A stretch of DNA of 64,000 bases from positions 104,001 through 168,000 of the forward strand of contig PLJC01000004.1 of NCBI GenBank assembly GCA_003139545.1, written 5' to 3'. The stretch comes from Actinomycetota bacterium (GTDB taxonomy: Bacteria; Actinomycetota; Thermoleophilia; Gaiellales; Gaiellaceae). Shown here in pieces: positions 25,734-35,015 of this stretch. The position numbers were made by a program, and so were the translations under genes. The notes under the pieces are model-generated. The model searched no databases. It had not been told where the DNA came from and saw nothing but the letters and a program-made list of their open reading frames with translations. Positions within the stretch are counted from its first letter, which is position 1. The number at the start of each line of letters is the position of its first letter.

Positions 25734-26828
25734 TTATTTCCCGCCCGCCGTCAGCTTGACGACGATCGGCTTGTAGCTCTTGCCGTACACGTCCATGCCC
25801 TGCTTCTTGAGCCCCGCGACGGCCACCGCGGCCAGATCGGTCCGGTACGCCCCGGCCGTCGGCGCCTTCTTGATCCCTCCGAACTGCAGGAGGAGCTTCG
25901 ACGTCTGCGCGTACGACGCCTTGTCCATGATCCCGATGCCGTCCTTGCTCGGCCAGATCAGCTGATTGATCTGATTCATCATCCACACCTGGTGGCCGCG
26001 CGGCAGCGTCGGGCCTGCCTTGAGCGTGAAGGTCACGCACTGCGCCGCGTGATCGCGGCAGTAGATCCAGCCGGCGAGCGTTGCGCCGATCACCTTCTCG
26101 GCGATCTGCTGGTGCGCCTTGCTCGCCAGATAGGACTCAGTCGAGAAGAGGTTGTCCTCGAGCATGCCCGTGCCGACGTTCTGCATCTTCAGCACGTTGA
26201 GGTCGGAGAGCTGGAAGAGCTTGCCGGTCTTCGGGTTCTTCGTCTCGAGGACCTGCGCCAGCTCGTTGTAGGTCATCGCCGACGCGGCGTCGACCTGATG
26301 GTTGATGAACAGCCCCATGTCGAACGGCTGCTGGACGATCGTGACGCCCTTGTTGTGCGCCGGGTCCATGCCGTTCTTCGTCAGCGCTGCGAAGAGCTCG
26401 TACTGATCACCGCCGAGCCAGTTCGCGACCTTCTTGTCCTTCATCTTCGCGATCGAGTTGATGCCGGAGGACTTCCACGTGAGCTCCGTCATCCCCGAGC
26501 GACTGAAGACCTGCGCGATGTCGACGAGGTTGGTGCCCGTGTCGCGCGCGGCGAGCAGGGCGGTCAGCCAGTTGACGCCGAACTGCGCGCGGCCCGACGC
26601 GACGACCTGCCCCGGGACGATCTGCGGCCCGCCGTTCAGGAGCTTCACGTTGAGGCCCGCCGCCTTGTAGTAGCCGAGGTCGAGCGCCGCGTAGTAGCCG
26701 GCGAACTGCGCCTGCGGCACCCACTGCAGCTGGATAGAGATGTTCGTCAGCGACGGCTTGGCCGACGCCGTGCTCGCCATTGCCGCAACGACGGCTGCGA
26801 CGAGCGCTCCAGCGACCCACTTCCTCAT
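25734..26828 (-). CDS. ABC transporter substrate-binding protein, NMT1/THI5-like
   Basis: A 364-residue exported protein: signal peptide RKWVAGALVAAVVAAMASTASA, then the NMT1 start ISIQLQWVPQAQFAGYYAALDLGYYKAAGLNVKLL. Other family blocks are VASGRAQFGVNWLTALLAARD and KKVANWLGGDQYELFAAL. There is no lipobox Cys, so it may be a free or N-terminally anchored binding protein. NMT1-like proteins bind pyrimidines, thiamine precursors, nitrate or sulfonates. The adjacent dihydropyrimidinase suggests a pyrimidine or a hydropyrimidine ligand. Confidence 0.9.
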   Translation of the reverse strand: MRKWVAGALVAAVVAAMASTASAKPSLTNISIQLQWVPQAQFAGYYAALDLGYYKAAGLNVKLLNGGPQIVPGQVVASGRAQFGVNWLTALLAARDTGTNLVDIAQVFSRSGMTELTWKSSGINSIAKMKDKKVANWLGGDQYELFAALTKNGMDPAHNKGVTIVQQPFDMGLFINHQVDAASAMTYNELAQVLETKNPKTGKLFQLSDLNVLKMQNVGTGMLEDNLFSTESYLASKAHQQIAEKVIGATLAGWIYCRDHAAQCVTFTLKAGPTLPRGHQVWMMNQINQLIWPSKDGIGIMDKASYAQTSKLLLQFGGIKKAPTAGAYRTDLAAVAVAGLKKQGMDVYGKSYKPIVVKLTAGGK

Positions 26829-26878
26829 GAGCCCTCCTCTTTTTGTCCCTGCATTGAACTCACGGTTGATTTCTACTC

Positions 26879-27646
26879 CTATGCGTCTCTCGTGTCAGGT
26901 GCCCATCGCACGACCACCCGCTCCGCCGCGACGACCGCGCCGTAGAGCGCGATCCCGAGCAGCGACGCGACGAGGATCCCGGCCCACGCCAGTGGGAACT
27001 GGAAGACGTCGGCGGCGTTGTTGATCAGCACGCCGAGCGCGTTCAGCGAGCCGCCGAAGTACTCGCCCACGATTGCGCCGATCATCGCGAGCACGCTCGC
27101 CACCTTGAGCGCGGTGAAGAGGAACGGCAGCGCCGTTGGGACCCGCACGCGCCGCCAGATCTCCAGCTCGCTCGCAGCGTAGGAGCGCATCAGCTCGATC
27201 TGGCGCGGCTTCGCGCTGTTCAGGCCGCGCAGGGTGTTCACCATGACTGGTAGGAAGCAGAGGACGCCGGCGACCGCCATCTTCGAGCGCGGCGAGATCG
27301 GGTTGAACCAGGCGCCGAAGATCGGGGCGAAGGCGATGATCGGGACGGCGTTCGCGGCGATGAAGATCGGCATCAGCGCCGTGCCGAGGGTCCGGAAGCG
27401 GCCGACGATTGTGGCGGCGAGGATCCCGAGCCCGGATCCGATCGCGAAGCCGCCGAGAGCCTCCTTGAACGTGTACCAACCGGCCGGCCAGAGCGTATGC
27501 CGGTCCGACCAGAACACGCTGACGATCGTGCTCGGCTTCGGGAGCAGGAACTGTTGCACGTGGAGCGCGCGCACGAGGCCTTCCCACAACCCGACGACGA
27601 GGACGAAGACGGCGAGTGCCGGCAGCCACTCAACGATCCGCTTCAA
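26879..27646 (-). CDS. ABC transporter permease (SsuC/ThiX type), first of two
   Basis: A 255-residue protein from TTG, overlapping the ATPase 3' end by 17 bases, with GAGGAGG before the start. About six hydrophobic segments. The EAA cytoplasmic loop reads LMRSYAASELEIWRRVRVPTALPFLFTALKVA. It forms half of the membrane channel for the NMT1-type importer. The second, clearly different permease lies on the other side of the ATPase gene. Confidence 0.92.
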   Translation of the reverse strand: MKRIVEWLPALAVFVLVVGLWEGLVRALHVQQFLLPKPSTIVSVFWSDRHTLWPAGWYTFKEALGGFAIGSGLGILAATIVGRFRTLGTALMPIFIAANAVPIIAFAPIFGAWFNPISPRSKMAVAGVLCFLPVMVNTLRGLNSAKPRQIELMRSYAASELEIWRRVRVPTALPFLFTALKVASVLAMIGAIVGEYFGGSLNALGVLINNAADVFQFPLAWAGILVASLLGIALYGAVVAAERVVVRWAPDTRDA

Positions 27647-28433
27647 GCAGCTCCTCCTCTTCCGGCAGAAGATGCTCGCCGCGGCTGCGCAGCAGCTCTC
27701 GCACCTTCGTCACGAGCTCGAAGAAACGCGGCGTGTAGCGCGTCTCCGCTGTCCGCGGGTTCGGCAAGTCGATCTCGACGACGCCGGCGATCCGGCCCGG
27801 GCGCGGGCTCATCACGACCACGCGCGTCGAGAGGAAGACGGCCTCCGAGATCGAGTGGGTGACGAAGACGACGGTCGAGCCGAGCTTCTCCCAGATGGAG
27901 AGCAGCTCGAGGTTGAGCCGCTCGCGCGTCATCTCGTCCAGCGCGCCGAACGGCTCGTCCATGAGCAGGAGCGCGGGCTCGAAGGAGAGCGCACGCGCGA
28001 TGGAGACGCGCTGCTGCATCCCGCCCGAGAGCTGCCACGGGTGATGGTCGGCGAACGAGCGCAGTTCGACGAGGTCGAGCATCTCCTCGACGCGGGTCCT
28101 GCGGCGCTCGCGATCCCAGCCGAGCATCTCGAGCGGCAGCGCGATGTTCTTCGCGACCGTGCGCCAATCGAAGAGGACGGAGTCCTGGAAGACGATGCCG
28201 TAGTCGCCATCCTTGCGGGCCTGGTGCGCCGGCTTGCCGTTCACGGTCACCGTGCCGTGCGTGGGTGGAGTGAGGTCGCCGACCACGCGGAGCAGCGTCG
28301 ACTTTCCGCAGCCCGACGGGCCGATGAGCGAGACGAACTCGCCCGGCTGGAGCTCGAGCTCGATGTTCTCGAGTGCGGTGATGTTGCCCTGCGCGAACGT
28401 CTTCGTTACGCCCTTGATCTCCACCACACTCAT
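27630..28433 (-). CDS. ABC transporter ATP-binding protein (SsuB/ThiZ type)
   Basis: 267 residues, ATG 28433 overlapping the upstream permease stop (ATGA). Walker A GPSGCGKST (38-46), Q-loop IVFQDSVLF, signature LSGGMQQRVSIARAL, Walker B LLLMDEPFGALDE and the switch His in VTHSISEAVFLS are all intact. It has the DEPFGALD and SISEA forms typical of nitrate/sulfonate/pyrimidine importers. It energises uptake with the flanking permeases. Confidence 0.95.
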   Translation of the reverse strand: MSVVEIKGVTKTFAQGNITALENIELELQPGEFVSLIGPSGCGKSTLLRVVGDLTPPTHGTVTVNGKPAHQARKDGDYGIVFQDSVLFDWRTVAKNIALPLEMLGWDRERRRTRVEEMLDLVELRSFADHHPWQLSGGMQQRVSIARALSFEPALLLMDEPFGALDEMTRERLNLELLSIWEKLGSTVVFVTHSISEAVFLSTRVVVMSPRPGRIAGVVEIDLPNPRTAETRYTPRFFELVTKVRELLRSRGEHLLPEEEELLEADR

Positions 28434-29272
28434 GCGACGTTCTCCGGGGCGCGGCGCACGAGCGCCTTCTCGGCCATGACGACCAGCACGAAGAAGGCGA
28501 TCCCGAGGAATGCGGCGATCACGTCCGTCGCCCACAGCTCCTGCGGCTCGATCGAGTAGTACTCGTTGAAGTTGAAGATCGCGCCGCCGAGGCCGTTCTG
28601 GAGGCCGGTCGGCAGCTCGCCGATGATCGCGCCGACGACGCTCACCGTTGCCGAGAGGCGGAGTGCCGAGAAGAGGTACGGAAGCGAGGACGGGACGCGC
28701 AGTTTCCAGAGCACGCTCCAGCGGCTCGCCGCGTACGTCCGCATCAGCTCCAGCGCGCGCTGGTCGGCGGCCTGAAGCCCGCGCAGCGTGTTGATCGTCA
28801 CCGGGAAGAAGGTGAGGTATGTCGCGATCACGGCGACCGCGCCCCACCCCTGTAGCGGCGCGGGCAGCTTCGGGTTGACCCAGACGACGACCATCGGCGC
28901 GATCGCGAGGATCGGCACCGTCTGGCTGACGACGATGTAGGGCAGGAAGCCGCGCTGGAGCAGCCGCGAGTGGACGAGGACGACGGCGAGGACGAATCCG
29001 ATGACGGCGCCAACGGCGAATCCGACCGCTGCCTCCTTCGCGGTGAAGGCTGTCTTGTGCAGGAGCACGTTGATCAGTGACGGCTGGTTGACCTGTGCGG
29101 GCTGGCCGAACGCCTTGAAGATCGTCCAGACGTGTGGCATCGAGGTGTCGTTGACGGCGAATGGCCACGTCCACCCGGCGGTCGCCCAGATCCAGTGGTA
29201 CAGCTCCCAGAGTCCGACGAGGACGACCACCGCGAGTGCGACGATTCCGGCCCGACGGAGGTGCGCCAGCAT
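28430..29272 (-). CDS. ABC transporter permease (SsuC/ThiX type), second of two
   Basis: 280 residues, about six hydrophobic segments, EAA loop LMRTYAASRWSVLWKLRVPSSLPYLFSALRLSA. First gene of the importer-hydA operon on the minus strand. Its start lies 33 bases from the divergent amidohydrolase, so a shared control region is likely. It differs from the first permease, with an extra periplasmic segment between helices 1 and 2 (FAVNDTSMPHVWTIFKAF). The importer is therefore probably a heterodimer. Confidence 0.92.
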   Translation of the reverse strand: MLAHLRRAGIVALAVVVLVGLWELYHWIWATAGWTWPFAVNDTSMPHVWTIFKAFGQPAQVNQPSLINVLLHKTAFTAKEAAVGFAVGAVIGFVLAVVLVHSRLLQRGFLPYIVVSQTVPILAIAPMVVVWVNPKLPAPLQGWGAVAVIATYLTFFPVTINTLRGLQAADQRALELMRTYAASRWSVLWKLRVPSSLPYLFSALRLSATVSVVGAIIGELPTGLQNGLGGAIFNFNEYYSIEPQELWATDVIAAFLGIAFFVLVVMAEKALVRRAPENVA

Positions 29273-29305
29273 CGCCCGTTCTTATCACGGTTGTAGGATC
29301 GCCGC

Positions 29306-30535
29306 GTGCCGCTCGACCCGTCCCGCACCGTCGCCGATCTGAAGGAGTTGCGCGAGCTCACGGGCGACGAGAACGGCGCGCAACGCGTCGCGTGGACCGA
29401 CACGTGGGAGAACGCGCGTGAGTGGCTGCGCGGCAAGGTTTCCGGCACCGGCGCGGTGGAGGAGATCGACGAGGCGGGGAACCAGTGGTTCACGCTCGCG
29501 GGCGACTCGGAGCAGGCCTTGCTGCTCGGCGGCCACATCGACTCGGTGCCGAACGGCGGCTGGCTCGACGGCTGCCTGAACGTCATGGCTGCGGTCGAGG
29601 TTCTTCGCCGGATCGCGGAGGAGGGACGGCCGCCGCTGACGGTACGCGTCGTCAACTGGGCGGACGAGGAGGGCGCGCGCTTCGGCCGTTCGCTCTTCGG
29701 CTCGTCGGCGGCGTGCGGGTCGATGGACGACCAGGACGAGCTGCGGCAGAAGCGGGACGCGAACGGCATCGCGTTGCCAGATGCGCTCGCCGAGCATGGC
29801 GTCGACCTCGACAACGCGGTCGCGTCGCGGAAGCAGATGGAGAACGCAGCCGTCTACCTGGAGCTGCACATCGAGCAGGGGCCCGTCTTGGAGTCGATGG
29901 ATCTTCCGCTCGGAGTCGTTCTCGGCACGTTCGGCGTCGAGCGGCACCTCGTGACGTGGAAGGGCCAGGCCGCGCACGCCGGCTCGACGCCGATGGACAA
30001 GCGCCGCGACGCGCTCGCCGGCGCGGCGAAGCTCGCGCTCGAGATCCGGCCGATCGCGGCCGAGGTCGGCGACGGCGCCGTGTGCACGTCGGGCGGCGTC
30101 GTCTGCAAGCCGGGGATCGTCACGTCGGTCGTCGAGACGGCGGAGCAACTCTTGGACCAGCGCCACCTCGACGCGGCGAAGCTCGCGCGGCTGCTCGAGC
30201 TGGCGCAGGAGGCGAGCGAGCGTTTCGCGCGCGAGGAGAACATCGAGGTCTCGTGGGACCGCATCTGGAACATCCGGCCGATCCTGTTCGACGACGCACT
30301 GATCGAGCTCGCAGACGAGTCGATTCGCGAGGTCTCGGGCACGTCGCACCGGCTGCCGAGCGGCCCGCTGCACGACGCAGCCGAGGTCGCGCGCGCCGGC
30401 GTGCCGACGGTGATGGTGTTCGTCCAGTCCCTGCGCGGCCTCTCGCACACGAAGCTCGAGGACACGAAGGAGGAGCACCTCGAGCTTTCGGTCCGCGCGC
30501 TCGATGCTCTGGCGTCTAAGGTGCTTGCACGATGA
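29306..30535 (+). CDS. N-carbamoyl-beta-alanine/allantoate amidohydrolase family enzyme (M20)
   Basis: 409 residues from GTG. Zinc-site residues fit the hydantoinase/carbamoylase family: His77 in GGHIDSVPNGG, Asp88 in LDGCLNV, Glu121-122 in WADEEGARFG, His188 in LELHIEQGPVLES and His381 in GLSHTKLEDT. The usual SHNPxE of the last site is here SHTKLE. The dimer-lid segment holds QAAHAGSTPM. Next to dihydropyrimidinase, the likely reaction is N-carbamoyl-beta-alanine (or -aminoisobutyrate) to the amino acid, CO2 and ammonia. L-carbamoylase or allantoate activity is possible. The stop overlaps the next gene (ATGA). Confidence 0.9.
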   Translation: MPLDPSRTVADLKELRELTGDENGAQRVAWTDTWENAREWLRGKVSGTGAVEEIDEAGNQWFTLAGDSEQALLLGGHIDSVPNGGWLDGCLNVMAAVEVLRRIAEEGRPPLTVRVVNWADEEGARFGRSLFGSSAACGSMDDQDELRQKRDANGIALPDALAEHGVDLDNAVASRKQMENAAVYLELHIEQGPVLESMDLPLGVVLGTFGVERHLVTWKGQAAHAGSTPMDKRRDALAGAAKLALEIRPIAAEVGDGAVCTSGGVVCKPGIVTSVVETAEQLLDQRHLDAAKLARLLELAQEASERFAREENIEVSWDRIWNIRPILFDDALIELADESIREVSGTSHRLPSGPLHDAAEVARAGVPTVMVFVQSLRGLSHTKLEDTKEEHLELSVRALDALASKVLAR

Positions 30536-30945
30536 CCCTCTTCGGACAGGAGCACGTCGAGCGCTACCAGGCGACCGACGGAGAGGAAGGCCACATTTGG
30601 CGGGAGGGCTCGACCATCCTGCTGCTGACGACGCAAGGCCGGAAGACGGGGAACCCGACGACGACGCCGCTCATCTACGACCTCGACGGCGAGAACCCGG
30701 TGATCGTCGCGTCGAAGGGCGGCGCGCCCGAGCATCCCGGCTGGTACCGCAACATCCTCAAGAACCCGCACGTCAACGTGCAGATCAAGGGCGAGAAGTT
30801 CCACGCCCATCCGCGCACGGCCGAGGGCGAGGAGCGCGAGCGGCTCTGGAAGCAGATGAACAAGATGTGGCCGCACTACGACGAGTACCAGACGAAGACC
30901 GACCGCGAGATCCCGGTCGTCGTGCTCGAACGCGCACACCACTGA
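30532..30945 (+). CDS. Ddn-like deazaflavin (F420)-dependent oxidoreductase family protein
   Basis: 137 residues, ATG overlapping the previous stop by 4 bases. It reads LLLTTQGRKTGNPTTTPLIYDLDGE, then IVASKGGAPEHPGWYRNIL and NPHVNVQI. This is the split-barrel F420H2-dependent nitroreductase (Ddn) family, in which the Gly-rich KGG and WYRN blocks line the F420 site. Physiological substrate unknown. Being coupled to the carbamoyl amidohydrolase, it may act on a pyrimidine-pathway compound or simply be carried in the operon. Confidence 0.88.
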   Translation: MTLFGQEHVERYQATDGEEGHIWREGSTILLLTTQGRKTGNPTTTPLIYDLDGENPVIVASKGGAPEHPGWYRNILKNPHVNVQIKGEKFHAHPRTAEGEERERLWKQMNKMWPHYDEYQTKTDREIPVVVLERAHH

Positions 30946-32060
30946 CGAAGCGCGCCGCGATCGGCGGTTTTGGTGTCGGCGCCGCCGTCGGGTGGAACAT
31001 CGCTTCCCTCGGCGCGGTGGCGACGCGGCTCTCGCACGCGTACGACGTCCGGCTGGCGACGGTCGGCCTTTTCGTCACCGTGCAGTTCGTCGTGCACATG
31101 GCGATGCAGATCCCGGGCGGGCGCATGGCCGATCGCTTCGGCGCGCAGCGGTCGGCGCTCCTCGGCCTCGTTGTGATCGCGGCCGGCAACGCGGTCTCGC
31201 TCATCGAGCCGGCGGTCACGCTCGTCTTCGTCGGCCGCGCGATCGTCGGCCTGGGCACCGGCATCGCGTTCGTGTCCGGCAGCGACTACATCCGCGCGCG
31301 CGGCGGGTCGGGATTCATGCAGGGCGTGTACGGGGCCGCCTCGGTTCTCGCGCCCGGCTTTGCGCTCGTGGTCGTCCCCGCGATCGATGGCTTCCGCGCG
31401 CCGTACTCGACCGCGATCGTTGTCGCGGCGTTGGCGTTCACAGTGCTCGCGGTGGCGCCGAGGGCGGAGCGGACGCTGCGTCACGCGGGGGAACGAATCC
31501 GCGGCGAGCTCTTCCGTGACCGGCGCCTCTACCACTTCGGCGCCATCCACGCGCTCTCGTTCGGGTTCAGCGTGGTCGTCGGCAACTGGGTGGTGACGCT
31601 GCTCGAGCACCACGGGCAGTCGAAGGGCGTCGCGGCTGCGGTCGGCTCGCTCACGCTGCTCCTCGGGTTCTTCACGCGCATCGCGGGTGGCTCCATTCTC
31701 AGTCGAGCGAGTGCGTCGCGGTGGGTGGCGGGCAGCCTCGTCACCGGCGGCGCAGCCGCGATCGCGCTGGCAACGCCGCTTCCGCTCGCGGGTCTCGTCG
31801 CGGCCTCGGCGGTGGTCGGGCTCGCGGCCGGCATTCCGTTCGCGATGGCATTCGCCGGCGCGGCCGCCGCGCGCCCGGACGCGCCCGGCGCCGCAGTCGG
31901 CTTCGTGAACGCCATGGCGTCCTTCGTGATCGTCCTCGGCACGCCGCTCGTCGGTCTGACGTTCTCGCTGCCCGGCGATGGCCGCATCGGCTTCGTCGCC
32001 ATGGGGATCCTCGCGGCGCTCGCCTCGCTCGCCACGCCGCGGTATGTTGCGACTGCATGA
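30942..32060 (+). CDS. MFS transporter with apparent CTG start
   Basis: About 372 residues with roughly 11-12 hydrophobic segments, MFS A-motif-like GGRMADRFGAQRSALLG after helix 2, and GRAIVGLGTGIAFVSG in helix 4. The frame has no ATG, GTG or TTG close to its first helix (AAIGGFGVGAAVGW). CTG at 30942 overlaps the previous TGA as CTGA, mirroring the ATGA overlaps around it, and is taken as the start. GTG at 30867, 75 bases inside the previous gene, is the alternative. It may export or import a pathway intermediate. Its stop overlaps the next ATG. Confidence 0.8.
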   Translation: MTKRAAIGGFGVGAAVGWNIASLGAVATRLSHAYDVRLATVGLFVTVQFVVHMAMQIPGGRMADRFGAQRSALLGLVVIAAGNAVSLIEPAVTLVFVGRAIVGLGTGIAFVSGSDYIRARGGSGFMQGVYGAASVLAPGFALVVVPAIDGFRAPYSTAIVVAALAFTVLAVAPRAERTLRHAGERIRGELFRDRRLYHFGAIHALSFGFSVVVGNWVVTLLEHHGQSKGVAAAVGSLTLLLGFFTRIAGGSILSRASASRWVAGSLVTGGAAAIALATPLPLAGLVAASAVVGLAAGIPFAMAFAGAAAARPDAPGAAVGFVNAMASFVIVLGTPLVGLTFSLPGDGRIGFVAMGILAALASLATPRYVATA

Positions 32061-33076
32061 TCAGTTTCGGCGTCACCGTCCTTCCCGACCCGCCGTGGAC
32101 GCGCTGGCTCGAGCTCATCCAGCTCGCCGAGAGCCACGGCTTCGAGTACGCGTGGACGTATGACTCGCACGTCCTGTGGCAGGAGTCGATCCCCACGCTG
32201 GCGGTCGCCGCGCGTGAGACCTCGAAGATCAAGCTCGGCCACTTCGTCACCAATCCGGCCACGCGCGACCCGACGGTGCTCGCGAGCTCGTACGCGACGC
32301 TGCAGGACCTCTCGGACGGGCGCATGGTGATGGGCGTCGGCCGCGGCGACTCCGCGGTGCGCTACATCGGCCGCCAGCCGATGAAGGTGGCGGACTTCGA
32401 GCGCGCGCTCACCATGATCAAACAGTTCATGAACGGCCGCGAGGTGGAGTGGAACGACAAGCAGCTACAGCTCAAGTGGGTGCGCGAGGAGCTGCCCGAG
32501 ATCCCGATGTGGGTCGCGGGCTACGGGCCGAAGGCGCTCGCGGTCGCCGGGCACGTGGGCGACGGCGTCATCATCCAGCTCGCCGACCCCGAGATCATCA
32601 CGTGGATCATGGACACGGCGCGGCGCGCGGCGAAGGAGGCAGGCCGCGATCCATCGCAGCTCAAGTGCATCGTCGGCGCGCCGAGTCACGTCACCGACGA
32701 CCTCGCGGACGCGCGTGAGCAGGTGCGCTGGTTCCCGGCGATGGTGTCGAACCACGTGATGGACCTCATCGAGCGGTACGGCACCGACGGCAGCTCCGTC
32801 CCGAAGGCGCTGACCGACTACGTGCAGGCGCGCAAGTTCTACGACTACAACGACCACTCGCGCGTCGGCGCGGCGCACGGCGAGTTCGTGACGGACGAGA
32901 TCTGCGACCGCTTCTGCGTCATCGGCAACGCGGAGCAGATCAAGGCGAAGCTGAGGGAGCTCGAGGGCGTCGGGGTCGACCAGTTCAACGTCTACCTCAT
33001 GACGCACGCGCAGGAGGACACGCTGGCGGCATACGGCAACGACATCATCCCGGCACTCACTGGAGTTGCGGCGTAG
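32057..33076 (+). CDS. LLM-class flavin/F420-dependent oxidoreductase
   Basis: 339 residues, ATG overlapping the MFS stop (ATGA). Luciferase-like TIM-barrel features: ISFGVTVLPDPPWTRWLEL, GFEYAWTYDSHVLWQE, KIKLGHFVTNPATRDPTVLASSYATLQDLSDGR, MGVGRGDSAVRYIGR and PMWVAGYGPKALAVAGHVGDG. The last three are typical of F420-binding members. It resembles the CPS_4043 (TIGR03842) subgroup, to be confirmed. It is the fourth gene of an operon led by the carbamoyl amidohydrolase, so a pyrimidine or related heterocycle is a reasonable substrate guess. Confidence 0.88.
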   Translation: MISFGVTVLPDPPWTRWLELIQLAESHGFEYAWTYDSHVLWQESIPTLAVAARETSKIKLGHFVTNPATRDPTVLASSYATLQDLSDGRMVMGVGRGDSAVRYIGRQPMKVADFERALTMIKQFMNGREVEWNDKQLQLKWVREELPEIPMWVAGYGPKALAVAGHVGDGVIIQLADPEIITWIMDTARRAAKEAGRDPSQLKCIVGAPSHVTDDLADAREQVRWFPAMVSNHVMDLIERYGTDGSSVPKALTDYVQARKFYDYNDHSRVGAAHGEFVTDEICDRFCVIGNAEQIKAKLRELEGVGVDQFNVYLMTHAQEDTLAAYGNDIIPALTGVAA

Positions 33077-33096
33077 ATCTGAAGGCGCTTGTTGAG

Positions 33097-34749
33097 GTGC
33101 GGCACGCGGTGCCGCTCTCGTTCTCGCCGGACGGCAGCGAGCTGCTCGTCTCCTCGGACGTCCCGGGCAGCGACCAGCTGTTCGTCTGGCCCGGCATGCG
33201 CCAGGTGACGTTCGACGAGGGGAAGGTGACGGGGCAGTTCCTCCCGGACGGCCGTATTCTCGTCGAGCGCGACGAGGGCGGCAACGAGCGCGTGCAGCTG
33301 TACGTCGGTGACGAACCGCTCGTCGTCGACCCGCGGTACAAGCACGAGACGCCGCATGCCGCCGGCCGAACGCTCGCCTATGCGACGACGCGGCGGAACG
33401 AGATCGACTTCGACGTCGTCGCGCGCGATCTGGAAACGGGGGAGGAGCAGACGTTCGAGTTCCAGGGCTACGTCGGTGTCGCGGCGATCTCGCCGGACGG
33501 GCGCCGGATCGTGGCCTATCGCGCGGGCGAGCGCAGCGGAGACGACGACCTCTATCTCTGCGACGTCGACACCGGTGACGTGACGCACCTGACGCCGCAT
33601 GACGAGGCGGCGGAGTACGTGTCGCCGTGCTTCCGCGGCGACGAGGTGGTGTGGGCGACGAACGAGGGGCGCGACACGCTCGCGGTCGGCGATCACGCAT
33701 CGCAATGGGACCTCACGTGCTTCGCCGATCCCGCGGGACGTTCTTTGCTCATCGTGGCGAACGAGGACGGCTATTCACGGCTCACCATCGGCGACGTCGA
33801 GGTGCCGCTGCCGGGGCGCGGCGTCGTCGAATCGCCGGTGTTCTCGCCAGACGGCTCGAAGCTCGCGTTCGCGTTCTCGTCGCCGACGCAGCCGAAGGAT
33901 GTCTACCTCTACGACCTCGACGCAGGCGAGACGATGCGACTGACGACCGTTGCGGAGCCGCCGCCGGGCCTCGTCGAGCCGACGCTGCATCGTTTCGAGA
34001 GCTTCGACGGCGAGTCTGTCCCCGTCTTCCTGTTCATGCCGACCGGCACCGGGCCGTTCCCGGTCTTCGTCATGGTGCACGGCGGCCCGGAGGCGCAATG
34101 GGTGCCGGAGTGGCACGTGAACTATGTCCCCCTCGCGCAATATCTCGTTTCACGCGGATACGCGGTGGCGGTGCCGAACGTGCGCGGCTCGACCGGGTAC
34201 GGGAAGCGCTATGAGCATCTCGACGACGTGCGCCTGCGGCTCGACTCCGTGCGCGATCTCGAGGCGTTGCATGCGTGGCTCGCAGCGCGGCCGGAGATCG
34301 ACGCATCGCGCGCGGTTGTGTACGGCCGTTCGTACGGCGGGTACATGGTGCTCGCGGCGCTAGCGTTCCAACCGGAGCTGTGGGCGGCCGGGATCGAGTC
34401 GGTCGGGATCTCGAGCTTCGTGACGTTCCTCGAGAACACGTCGCCGTACCGGCGGGCAGTGCGCGAGCGGGAGTACGGGTCGCTGGAGCACGACCGCGAC
34501 TTCCTGGTGGAGGCGTCGCCGATCACGCATGTCGACGCGATCCGCGCGCCGCTCTTCATCCAGCACGGCGCGAACGATCCACGTGTGCCGCTGGGGGAGT
34601 CGGAGGAGATCGCGCGCGTGCTGCAGGAGAAGGGGATCCGGTGCGAGCTCGTCGTCTATCCGGACGAGGGGCACTCGATCGCGAAGCTCTCGAACCGGAT
34701 CGACTCGTTCACGCGGGCGGTCGCGTTCCTCGACGAAGTGCTGGGATAG
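33097..34749 (+). CDS. S9-family prolyl oligopeptidase-like serine peptidase
   Basis: 550 residues from GTG (21 bases after the LLM gene). The N-terminal half carries beta-propeller repeats of the PD40 type (SFSPDGSELLV, AISPDGRRIVAY, VFSPDGSKLAFAF). The C-terminal half is an alpha/beta hydrolase with catalytic Ser412 in YGRSYGGYMV, Asp494 in HGANDPRVP and His526 in PDEGHSIAK. It resembles acylaminoacyl peptidases and dipeptidyl peptidases. There is no signal peptide, so it acts in the cytoplasm on short or N-blocked peptides. Confidence 0.93.
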   Translation: MRHAVPLSFSPDGSELLVSSDVPGSDQLFVWPGMRQVTFDEGKVTGQFLPDGRILVERDEGGNERVQLYVGDEPLVVDPRYKHETPHAAGRTLAYATTRRNEIDFDVVARDLETGEEQTFEFQGYVGVAAISPDGRRIVAYRAGERSGDDDLYLCDVDTGDVTHLTPHDEAAEYVSPCFRGDEVVWATNEGRDTLAVGDHASQWDLTCFADPAGRSLLIVANEDGYSRLTIGDVEVPLPGRGVVESPVFSPDGSKLAFAFSSPTQPKDVYLYDLDAGETMRLTTVAEPPPGLVEPTLHRFESFDGESVPVFLFMPTGTGPFPVFVMVHGGPEAQWVPEWHVNYVPLAQYLVSRGYAVAVPNVRGSTGYGKRYEHLDDVRLRLDSVRDLEALHAWLAARPEIDASRAVVYGRSYGGYMVLAALAFQPELWAAGIESVGISSFVTFLENTSPYRRAVREREYGSLEHDRDFLVEASPITHVDAIRAPLFIQHGANDPRVPLGESEEIARVLQEKGIRCELVVYPDEGHSIAKLSNRIDSFTRAVAFLDEVLG

Positions 34750-34772
34750 CCCTCGGTACGATGGCGCCTTCG

Positions 34773-34843
34773 GGCGCCTTGGCCGAGTGGTTAGGCAGCG
34801 GCCTGCAAAGCCGCGCACGCCGGTTCGACTCCGGCAGGCGCCT
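34773..34843 (+). tRNA. tRNA-Cys (anticodon GCA)
   Basis: Acceptor GGCGCCT (34773-34779) pairs with AGGCGCC (34836-34842), discriminator T at 34843. Anticodon loop CTGCAAA gives GCA. T-loop GGTTCGACTCC. A TACGAT -10-like hexamer lies at 34757-34762. CCA is not encoded. Confidence 0.96.
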
Positions 34844-35015
34844 TTTGGGAGCTTTTGCGAAGGCCCATGATCGATCGTCGCATGGGTTGTCGGAAGTGTC
34901 GGCGAGGTGCAAGGCGGCGGCCTGCGGTGAGTTGACGGCCGATCGGTCGGGAGACGCGCGCCGACACCACCCATAGCGTTGGCACCAAGCCGCGAACGCG
35001 CGAGAATCGCAGGCG

